DNA of 9,164 nucleotides from NCBI GenBank assembly GCA_030539815.1, contig JAUNXM010000077.1:1-9164 (forward strand), read 5' to 3'. The DNA is from Methanobacterium sp. (GTDB lineage: Archaea; Methanobacteriota; Methanobacteria; Methanobacteriales; Methanobacteriaceae). The notes under the pieces are model-generated. The model did no database searches. It saw nothing but the letters and a program-made list of their open reading frames with translations, and was not told the DNA's origin. Below are positions 1 to 6,166 of this stretch, one piece after another. Position numbers and translations under genes: made by a program. Position 1 is the stretch's first letter. Every line of letters begins with the position of its first letter.

Positions 1-97
1 CTTTCTTGACAATCTCCCTCATCAACCTGTGAACAAAGATTCCATGAGGATCATCCTCCAAATCAGGATAAGCAGAGGTTATAACTCCAATTTTTAT
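1..97 (-). CDS. Glycosyltransferase family 4-like protein, N-terminal fragment
   Basis: Reading leftward, the frame encodes about 32 residues beginning IKIGVITSAYPDLEDDP, followed by a GIFVHRLMREIVKK segment. This is the typical opening of a GT-B fold GT4 glycosyltransferase: first beta strand, a Ser-x-Tyr-Pro loop, then the G-(I)-F-V-H-R-L helix that lies at the acceptor side. Such enzymes use nucleotide sugars in the cytosol to build lipid- or protein-linked glycans, which fits the two membrane glycosyltransferases just upstream on the same strand. The remainder lies outside the window. The start is odd: the codon where Met is expected is ATA (97-95), the in-frame codons upstream (AAC, GTT, GGT, AGT) are not starts, and a TAA stop follows at once. 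A GGTG that could pair with 16S rRNA lies 5 nt before ATA. An ATG at 117-115 is in a different frame and stops after seven codons. The family call is fairly sure, the exact start is not. Confidence 0.7.
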   Translation of the reverse strand, partial: MKIGVITSAYPDLEDDPHGIFVHRLMREIVKK

Positions 98-135
98 GTT
101 AACACCACTTTATTCATAGCAATTATTATTTTCTT

Positions 136-1812
136 TCAAACCCTTTTGTATATAGTTATAGAGCCAAATCTTGCAACTGGAACGTAATTTGTGAAATTCA
201 TATTGTCCCAGGTGCACATGTAATAATCAGGACTTATTCTATTGAGTTCATTATTTAATGCATTCTTATCATCAGAGGTGAAATTGAAGTCTTTAACACC
301 CTGATATAAACTCTGATTGTCACGGAACATTGGCATTTTCCCTACATTAGTCTGCAGGTACCATCCAAAGTAGGACCAGTAATCAGCATAGATTACCTTA
401 GATTTGTAGTCTGGATCATTAATCTTTAGCCACTGACTGACATTAGACACATCCTGATTGAATATCTTATTCTTCTGATTAACCTCTTCTATTTCAGAAA
501 GTTGTACTGCAACCGAAAATATCATCATCATTGATAGTATTATCGCAAAAACATACAATGTCAGATTTTTCTGTTTAAACTTGAATTCAAATTTTTGGGT
601 GATAAAATTCAATCCTCGTGCCAGGAAATAAGCCACTGGAGGAGTCATGGAAATAAAATACCGGTGATCCTTGGCAACATACACGCTTTGGAATATGAAA
701 AATGCCATGAACCATGAAAAGTAAAGTAAGTCCCAGCCAACATCTAATTCCAGTTCAGAAGAGACATTATAGATAAGGAATGTAATGGTAAAGAAAATTA
801 TTTCACTTACCATGTAATTGGTTTTCCCAAAAGTAGCGACAAAAACTGCCAACAAAGCTAATATTAGAAGTAATTTAACTTTATTTCCAGTTTTTAAATT
901 TTTAAGAGGAGTTGAAGATCCTATTTTACCAAGTACTGACCCTATTTTACCAATATTTTGGTATGAATAAACAAATAAACCAAATACAGCAGAAAGTATG
1001 ATTATCCAGAACGCTGTTCCTATGTAATAGGGCATATTTTTAACAAAATACAGTGAATCTGGGTTGTATGCAAAGTGTATTGTGCTCCCTAAACTTTCTG
1101 AACTTCTAAAAAAATCCATGAATGGATATAATGCATTACCGAATTTGGTATTGAAATAGATAAATATTGGAAGTAAAACCAGTGCCCCTAAAATCATTCC
1201 AATTACAATGTTTCGGGGATTTTTAATCTCGTGTCGATTTGCAATGATGTAGGCAAATATTGGAAAAATGATCAAAGCCAGGTTAAAGCGGGTTAAAAAA
1301 GCCATCATGGCCACAGGGAATGCTAAGTAGAAAAACTTAGAATTCTTTTTAACACCAAGATAAGTTAAATAAATAGCCCATATTGAAATAGAAACACTTG
1401 AAACATCGGTAAGGCCGGCTCCTGCAAAAGTGATTATTATGGGGAATGTTGCGAATAATAAACTGCCCACAAAGCTAATAATGGCATTGAAACGTTCTTT
1501 TAAGAATAAATAAAGTCCAATGCATCCTAGAAGGTATATGAGTCCATCTATGATAGAGGTGATTCCCATATACAAACCATCAAATCTGAAATAGAGGGAT
1601 GCTAAAAAGGAAAGTAATGGTGGTCTTAAAAGATCTGAATATCCAATTGATTTACCTGCAAATAAAGCAGAGTTTGCCAGAAAATCAAAACCATCAAACT
1701 CGGGACCAACAATTAATTGGATTCTCACACGAAAATAAGTTATCAATGAGACAGTTATTATCAGGAGAACTAGGAAAACCAGTTTAGAGTTTTTATCTTC
1801 AAATTTCATCAT
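136..1812 (-). CDS. GT-C family polytopic membrane glycosyltransferase (PMT/ArnT-like)
   Basis: A 558-residue membrane protein with about a dozen hydrophobic segments (first at about 11-29, last at about 416-435) and a soluble C-terminal tail of about 120 residues ending TIYKRV. The layout matches GT-C glycosyltransferases of the GT39/ArnT type, which transfer a sugar from a polyprenyl-phosphate donor on the outer face of the membrane. Likely catalytic acidic residues lie in the first extracellular loop (GPEFDGFDF, residues 37-44). Other family-like marks are RPP at 63-65, a Thr-Asp at 135-136 after the next hydrophobic pair, and KDHRYF at 381-386 before a Pro-Pro helix. The acceptor and sugar cannot be told from sequence. 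It is a tandem paralogue of the next gene upstream (for example SQWLKINDP against SQWLKVNDP, and both ending in TIYKR). A strong GGTGAT site lies 6 nt before ATG 1812. It probably shares a transcript with its neighbours, with a 24-bp gap upstream. Confidence 0.82.
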   Translation of the reverse strand: MMKFEDKNSKLVFLVLLIITVSLITYFRVRIQLIVGPEFDGFDFLANSALFAGKSIGYSDLLRPPLLSFLASLYFRFDGLYMGITSIIDGLIYLLGCIGLYLFLKERFNAIISFVGSLLFATFPIIITFAGAGLTDVSSVSISIWAIYLTYLGVKKNSKFFYLAFPVAMMAFLTRFNLALIIFPIFAYIIANRHEIKNPRNIVIGMILGALVLLPIFIYFNTKFGNALYPFMDFFRSSESLGSTIHFAYNPDSLYFVKNMPYYIGTAFWIIILSAVFGLFVYSYQNIGKIGSVLGKIGSSTPLKNLKTGNKVKLLLILALLAVFVATFGKTNYMVSEIIFFTITFLIYNVSSELELDVGWDLLYFSWFMAFFIFQSVYVAKDHRYFISMTPPVAYFLARGLNFITQKFEFKFKQKNLTLYVFAIILSMMMIFSVAVQLSEIEEVNQKNKIFNQDVSNVSQWLKINDPDYKSKVIYADYWSYFGWYLQTNVGKMPMFRDNQSLYQGVKDFNFTSDDKNALNNELNRISPDYYMCTWDNMNFTNYVPVARFGSITIYKRV

Positions 1813-1818
1813 AGGTAA

Positions 1819-1824
1819 ATCACC
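1819..1824 (-). promoter_or_regulatory. Ribosome binding site GGTGAT for the GT-C gene
   Basis: On the minus strand GGTGAT is followed by a 6-nt spacer and then ATG at 1812. It is complementary to the archaeal 16S 3' end (AUCACCUCC). It supports the first of two consecutive ATG codons as the start, and shows that this internal operon gene uses a leadered mode of initiation. Confidence 0.7.
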
Positions 1825-1836
1825 GAATTCATCTAG

Positions 1837-3306
1837 TTACTGTCTTTTGTAAATAGTTACATATCCAAACTGTTTTATTAACTGATAATTAGTTAAATTT
1901 AACCCTTCTTTAACAGTCAAAAAATAATTGGCATTATCTGTGTTTAAATTGTTTTCATAATCCTTGTTATTGTTAGATAATTGTACCTGCTTGACATTTG
2001 TCTTCAAATACCAGCTGAAGTAAGGCCATTGATCTGAGGATATGTTTTTATCAAAGTATTGAGGATCATTAACTTTAAGCCATTGGCTGGCCATTTTAAT
2101 ATCATTCAATTCAACCACATTTTGAGATTCATGATCATATATCCCCTGTATATAATCAGCAGCTGCTACGAGCATCATAAATACCAGTATAACTGCAAAT
2201 ATATTATGTGCCATGTTTTTATACTTACTTTCCAATCCCCATAATCTTTTAATTTGGCTAAAACCCAATATTAAAAAATAAGTTAAAGCGGGGGCCATTG
2301 TGATAAAGTAACGATCATCTTTAACCGCGTAAACACTGTGGAATATGAAAAATGCCACAAACCATGATACAAATAAAATATAAATGTCTAAATCCTTGAT
2401 ATTGCCATTTCTCAGAGTATAAAACAAAACAAAACAAAAAACCAGAAATATGATCTCAGTGATGAAGTATTGTGTCCATGCAAAGGTTATAATAAATAAT
2501 GAAAATAATAAAAACAGTGCCAAAACCTTTATTTTTGTATGATGTGACAGTTTAGATGGACTAAATTGTTTGAAATTTAATTTAACAGTCTTAAATTTAG
2601 TTAATAAACCAATGAATGCGCTAAGCACTGAACCTAAGATAATGGCCATCCCTCCAACCCCAATATATGATAAAATATTTTTTAGGAAATAGAGGGGGTC
2701 AGGATGGTAATATACGTAAGTGGTTGACCATGCTTTTTGGGTTGAGCCATAAAATGAAGAAAATGGACCCAATGGATTGCCGAATTGATTGTAAAAGAAT
2801 ACAAGAACAATCAAGCCAGGTAATAAAGACAATAATATTCCCCCAATCATATTTTTAAGGGACACATCATGGCGATTGATTACTAGATAGAAAAATATGG
2901 GAAAAATAATGAATCCTGCAGGATATCTTGTTAAAAAGGCTAACATGGCCAGGGGGAAAGAAAAGTAAAAAAACAGTGGATTCTTTTTAACTGCTAACAC
3001 AGTGGCATACAATGCCCAGATGGATAAAGCCACACTTGGAATATCTGTAAGTCCAACTCCAGTAAATAAAATAACCACTGGAAAAGAGCTGAAGAGTAAA
3101 CTCCCCAAAAAGCTTTCCATGGCCTCAAATTTAATTCGGAAAAATAAATATAGCCCAATAGCCCCGAATACTAAAAATGAAGCATCTAAATAGAATATTA
3201 CTGATTCAGATACCACACTTAAACGGAAGATGAGTGATGTTAAAAACGGGAAAAAGGGAGGTCTGGTCAGATCTGTGTATCCAAATCCCTGCCCAGCAAA
3301 GTACAT
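1837..3306 (-). CDS. GT-C family membrane glycosyltransferase, 5'-truncated by frameshift
   Basis: The open frame from the first ATG (3306) gives 489 residues, starting MYFAGQGFGYTDLTRPPFF. It aligns along its whole length with the 558-residue neighbour: TRPP against LRPP, GLTDIPS against GLTDVSS, KDDRYF against KDHRYF, and a tail ending VTIYKRQ. Read from 3306, however, the product lacks the first membrane helix and the acidic first-loop motif that GT-C enzymes need for catalysis. That missing part is present upstream in the same frame back to 3399 (VQIQIEIGPIWDTFDFLSNA), where an in-frame TAG (3402-3400) stops it just before a run of nine T's. Removing one T joins it to an ATG at 3475 and yields a 545-residue protein of normal length. 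There is no ATG, GTG or TTG between the TAG and 3306. As it stands this is a pseudogene, a phase-variable or slippage-decoded gene, or a sequencing error. Expected role when intact: sugar transfer from a lipid-phosphate carrier. Confidence 0.75.
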   Translation of the reverse strand: MYFAGQGFGYTDLTRPPFFPFLTSLIFRLSVVSESVIFYLDASFLVFGAIGLYLFFRIKFEAMESFLGSLLFSSFPVVILFTGVGLTDIPSVALSIWALYATVLAVKKNPLFFYFSFPLAMLAFLTRYPAGFIIFPIFFYLVINRHDVSLKNMIGGILLSLLPGLIVLVFFYNQFGNPLGPFSSFYGSTQKAWSTTYVYYHPDPLYFLKNILSYIGVGGMAIILGSVLSAFIGLLTKFKTVKLNFKQFSPSKLSHHTKIKVLALFLLFSLFIITFAWTQYFITEIIFLVFCFVLFYTLRNGNIKDLDIYILFVSWFVAFFIFHSVYAVKDDRYFITMAPALTYFLILGFSQIKRLWGLESKYKNMAHNIFAVILVFMMLVAAADYIQGIYDHESQNVVELNDIKMASQWLKVNDPQYFDKNISSDQWPYFSWYLKTNVKQVQLSNNNKDYENNLNTDNANYFLTVKEGLNLTNYQLIKQFGYVTIYKRQ

Positions 3307-3475
3307 GGCATTGGATAGGAAGTCAAAAGTATCCCAGATAGGACCGATTTCTATTTGGATTTGAACCCGGTAATATGCAATTAAAGCTACAAAAAAAAAC
3401 TAAAATAATGCCATAAACCAATGAATCATGATCCCTGACATATTCTCTTAATTTCAGATACAAAGAATCCCCCAT
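3307..3475 (-). pseudogene. Detached 5' end of the frameshifted GT-C glycosyltransferase
   Basis: Minus-strand reading from ATG 3475 gives MGDSLYLKLREYVRDHDSL, then VYGIILVF, after which the frame is lost in the T run and ends at a TGA after about 50 codons. If one T is skipped, the reading continues FFVALIAYYRVQIQIEIGP and then WDTFDFLSNA straight into the downstream frame. The 169-nt segment minus one base is exactly 56 codons. The restored stretch supplies the first membrane helix and the Asp-containing first loop, matching ITYFRVRIQLIVGPEFDGFD of the paralogue. No ribosome binding site is visible before 3475, so initiation may be leaderless. Confidence 0.75.
3391..3399 (-). repeat. Homopolymer run T9 at the frameshift point
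   Basis: Nine consecutive A's on the plus strand (T9 in the coding sense) lie inside codons for the first membrane helix. Eight T's would restore the glycosyltransferase frame. Runs of this length are prone to replication or transcription slippage and to sequencing miscounts. Confidence 0.85.
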
Positions 3476-3647
3476 AAGTTAAGACGATTTTTAATAATGA
3501 CATAGTTTATTGTAAATGTTTGAAATTTTTGCATTCATGTTTAACAATACGGATCATTTATAAATCATAGTATTCTTCAGTTATAAAAGAATATATAATT
3601 ATTGTAATCATATTATATGCTCTAAATCTCAATTGAAGCTTTTTAAC

Positions 3648-3688
3648 AAATTAGGTTAGTATATTAATCAGTAATATTAACCTAATTT
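3648..3688. repeat. Large inverted repeat just before the STT3-like gene
   Basis: Two perfect 11-bp arms, AAATTAGGTTA (3648-3658) and TAACCTAATTT (3678-3688). They are followed inward by a second pair, ATATT (3661-3665) and AATAT (3673-3677), with a 2-nt bulge and a 7-nt centre. The right arm ends 3 bp before the ATG. The dyad spans the likely TATA box, so it could be an operator. If transcription starts upstream of it, it would instead fold as an RNA hairpin next to the start codon. Confidence 0.75.
3660..3667 (+). promoter_or_regulatory. Probable TATA box for the STT3-like gene
   Basis: TATATTAA lies about 25-30 bp before ATG 3692, the distance at which archaeal transcription would start at or next to the start codon. 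The absence of a ribosome binding site before the ATG agrees with a leaderless mRNA. It sits inside the inverted repeat. Confidence 0.45.
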
Positions 3689-3691
3689 ATA

Positions 3692-5011
3692 ATGATGCAA
3701 TTATCAGGAAAAATGAAACAGAATTTAATTAAAATAATTCCATTTATTCCTCTATTTAGCGTTTTAATCTTACTTATTTTAAGACCATATTACTTATCGG
3801 TGGGTGGTGGTGATACTGATTTTCATCTTATTCGAGCTCGTGAAATACTTATAAACCCTTTTTATGGCATTTATTGGGATTATTTAACATATTATCCTGT
3901 TGGAAGAGCATTATGGCATCCTCCTTTATTCCATGCAGTTTTCGCAATTTTATGGTATATTGTCGGAGTGAGATTTGCGAATACAATTTTTGTATTAACC
4001 CAGATCATTTTAACCATTATCATAGCTTCATTGATTGGAAAACGGGAATATGGGGTTATGGCTGGTTTTTTTGCAGGAATGTTTTCTTTAACTGCACCTA
4101 GAGTAGATATTTTGGCTGTGGCTCTTCCGGCCAATTTTATCCCTATTTTAGCAACTTTAACCATTTATTTCTTACCTAAAAATCAATTCAAAGCATTCAT
4201 AACATCATTGATAGGAGTTTGGACCCATTCAGTTGGTTTGATAATTTTTATTCCATTATTCTTAGTTGATGGTGCCAAAAAAAATTGGAAATATATTTTA
4301 TTGTTATTACCATCTGTGTTATTTTGGGGATGGTATTTTATATCCTTTTCAGGGCAAAGTGGAGTTATAGGGAGTGTTTATCCTCCATTTTATATCATCC
4401 CATCGATACAAATATTTAGTTTAATTTTAATAAGCCTATTTGGTTCCATTGGACTGTATTTCCTTTATAAAATGGACAATAAACGATTTAAATTGATAAT
4501 TACATATATTGTAATTGTTATGATTTCAGGGTACACTGATATTTCCCGAGGATTTGAATATGCAGCATTGCCTTTGGCCATAATGTCAGGTTTTGCTGTT
4601 TCAAAGATATACGAAATTATTAAAATTAAAAAAAAGTTTTTATCCAATTATTTTGTCTTAATTTTAGTATTACTATCAATTTTAGGAGTTGCACCATTTT
4701 TTTCAATTGTAGACAATACCAATGCTAACTGGGATGATCTGAATATCCCTATTAATGGATATGTTGAATTAAGTGATTATATAACAGATAACTCAGATCA
4801 AAGTGAGATTATTTGGGCAGATCCTTCATCTGCAGATAAAATCGTTTGGTTAACTGGGAGGCGGGTATCAAACGGTAGGTATGGTGCTCCAAAGAATTTC
4901 GTGGAAGAACATCAAAAAATTAACATTTATACCATAAATAATACATTTTATATAAATAATGAGAATAACGAAACTATTAAAAAAATTGATAGTAAGTACG
5001 TCTTATTTTGA
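3692..5011 (+). CDS. Short AglB/STT3-like GT-C membrane protein
   Basis: A 439-residue protein with about ten hydrophobic segments. The N-terminal part resembles archaeal AglB/STT3 oligosaccharyltransferase catalytic subunits. It has GGDTDFHLIRARE (residues 38-50, with Asp41 and Asp43 as candidate metal ligands), then WDYLTYYPVGRALWHPPLFH (62-81), equivalent to the Y-P-x-G...PPLF segment of the family, and an Arg at 286 before an A-L-P-L-A membrane helix. AglB proteins attach a lipid-linked glycan to Asn in N-x-S/T of secreted proteins and usually exceed 600 residues, with a soluble C-terminal domain carrying WWDYG. Here only about 90 residues follow the last helix and no WWDYG is present. 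It may therefore be a single-sugar GT-C transferase instead of a true oligosaccharyltransferase. The start is the first of two ATGs. M8 (3713) has an AGGA only 3 nt upstream and is less likely. Its stop codon is 3 bp from that of the convergent NTPase gene. Confidence 0.75.
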   Translation: MMQLSGKMKQNLIKIIPFIPLFSVLILLILRPYYLSVGGGDTDFHLIRAREILINPFYGIYWDYLTYYPVGRALWHPPLFHAVFAILWYIVGVRFANTIFVLTQIILTIIIASLIGKREYGVMAGFFAGMFSLTAPRVDILAVALPANFIPILATLTIYFLPKNQFKAFITSLIGVWTHSVGLIIFIPLFLVDGAKKNWKYILLLLPSVLFWGWYFISFSGQSGVIGSVYPPFYIIPSIQIFSLILISLFGSIGLYFLYKMDNKRFKLIITYIVIVMISGYTDISRGFEYAALPLAIMSGFAVSKIYEIIKIKKKFLSNYFVLILVLLSILGVAPFFSIVDNTNANWDDLNIPINGYVELSDYITDNSDQSEIIWADPSSADKIVWLTGRRVSNGRYGAPKNFVEEHQKINIYTINNTFYINNENNETIKKIDSKYVLF

Positions 5012-5014
5012 TAT

Positions 5015-5539
5015 TCAAAAGTAAACCCTTTCATTCATCCTGGGTATCATCGCCATCAACACACACTGCTCGGTATTCCCTGTACGGTCCAGTAACCCCC
5101 GGCTGAGGTGGCTTACTGCACCAGTTTTCTGTCCTAATCGGTCAATACCTGTAACTTGGTCCATAACATCCCCCACTTCCATACCTTCTAAGACTTTTTC
5201 TATGACCAGTGGAGGGTATTCAAAACCAGCACTGACTCCGAGGGTGGTCTTCTCACCATCGTAGATGGCACACCATTGCAGGTCTAGGTAACCGGTTATG
5301 CTGTGAGGTACCTCTAAAAGACCTGATTCTATGCCCACTGAAAGATCAAATTCTTCAGAATATGCATTTTTAGCCCGGTTAATAGCGCCTTGAATGGTAA
5401 CTTCTAATCCTATGGGCTGGTCTGGCACACCAGAATCAACATGTTTTGCCTGCACACCCATTTGAGGATATATTTTTTTTAAAACATTCCTGGTGGCCTT
5501 TAACTTCACCGGATTTTTGGATCCCACTATAACCTTCAT
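5015..5539 (-). CDS. yjjX: DUF84 family inosine/xanthosine triphosphatase
   Basis: The 174-residue product matches the DUF84/YjjX family, cytosolic Mg-dependent NTPases that hydrolyse ITP and XTP (non-canonical purine nucleotides) to the monophosphate and so keep them out of RNA and DNA. Visible marks are GSKNPVKLKA at 6-15 (nucleotide-phosphate loop), GIESGL at 69-74 (acidic metal site), and GQKTGA at 136-141 in the C-terminal half. The length is normal for the family. The gene follows coaD with 8 bp between them, and an AAAGG overlapping the coaD stop codon may serve as its ribosome binding site, suggesting co-transcription and coupled translation. Family assignment is firm. The precise substrate in this organism is inferred from the family. 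Confidence 0.88.
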   Translation of the reverse strand: MKVIVGSKNPVKLKATRNVLKKIYPQMGVQAKHVDSGVPDQPIGLEVTIQGAINRAKNAYSEEFDLSVGIESGLLEVPHSITGYLDLQWCAIYDGEKTTLGVSAGFEYPPLVIEKVLEGMEVGDVMDQVTGIDRLGQKTGAVSHLSRGLLDRTGNTEQCVLMAMIPRMNERVYF

Positions 5540-5547
5540 TTTACTTT

Positions 5548-6009
<462 letters not shown>

Positions 6010-6053
6010 TCTCTGTTTATCCTTAAACTAATTATTAGATTTACTAGTTTATT

Positions 6054-6064
6054 ATTTTTTAAAA
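6054..6064 (-). promoter_or_regulatory. Possible TATA box for coaD
   Basis: TTTTTAAAAAA on the minus strand lies about 45-55 bp before the coaD start, which would leave a short leader of about 20 nt containing the AAGGAT site. It is a poor match to a canonical archaeal TATA box, so this is tentative. Confidence 0.3.
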
Positions 6065-6072
6065 AGTTGAAA

Positions 6073-6083
6073 CCCCTAAGGGG
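6073..6083. repeat. GC-rich palindrome CCCCTAAGGGG
   Basis: CCCCT-A-AGGGG, an 11-bp perfect dyad standing out in an AT-rich intergenic region. It lies about 10 bp upstream of the candidate coaD TATA box and about 84 bp before the radical SAM start. It could be a regulator binding site; no regulator can be named. Confidence 0.4.
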
Positions 6084-6097
6084 GATGATCTTAATTA

Positions 6098-6127
6098 ATT
6101 GATAATGAGTTTCACTTATTGATTATG
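6098..6127. repeat. Direct repeat ATTGATWATG, two copies 20 bp apart
   Basis: ATTGATAATG (6098-6107) and ATTGATTATG (6118-6127) match at 9 of 10 positions and are separated by exactly 20 bp start to start, about two helical turns. They lie just upstream of the radical SAM promoter. In AT-rich DNA such a pair can arise by chance. Confidence 0.35.
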
Positions 6128-6131
6128 TAGA

Positions 6132-6159
6132 TATCTTGATTATATTGGTGGTCAAGATA
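6132..6159 (+). promoter_or_regulatory. Inverted repeat flanking the TATA box of the radical SAM gene
   Basis: Perfect 8-bp arms TATCTTGA (6132-6139) and TCAAGATA (6152-6159) enclose TTATATTGGTGG. The TTATATT is about 24 bp from ATG 6167, the spacing for leaderless transcription, so the arms would act as an operator around the TATA box. Alternatively the transcript starts further upstream and the GGTGG in the loop is a ribosome binding element, though it is some 15 nt from the start. Confidence 0.5.
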
Positions 6160-6166
6160 ATAAACT

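Larger units (their letters stand above)
3476..3691. other. AT-rich divergent promoter region between two glycan gene units
   Basis: A 216-bp strongly AT-rich gap between the divergent minus-strand glycosyltransferase gene and the plus-strand STT3-like gene. It holds several TATA-like tracts: ATTTATAAAT at 3556-3565, which is its own reverse complement, TTATAAAA at 3581-3588, and ATATATAAT at 3591-3599. I cannot decide which, if any, drives the minus-strand operon. No coding potential or RNA gene was seen. Confidence 0.6.

Noticed and set aside
3476..3691. Small RNA or CRISPR leader in the AT-rich divergent region
   Set aside because: No repeat-spacer pattern and no GC-rich fold beyond the single dyad. 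The AT content is what is expected of a promoter region.
3874..4164. Overlapping open frames inside the STT3-like gene on both strands
   Set aside because: The gene's own frame gives a coherent membrane protein with family motifs. The alternatives show no domain and are chance frames.
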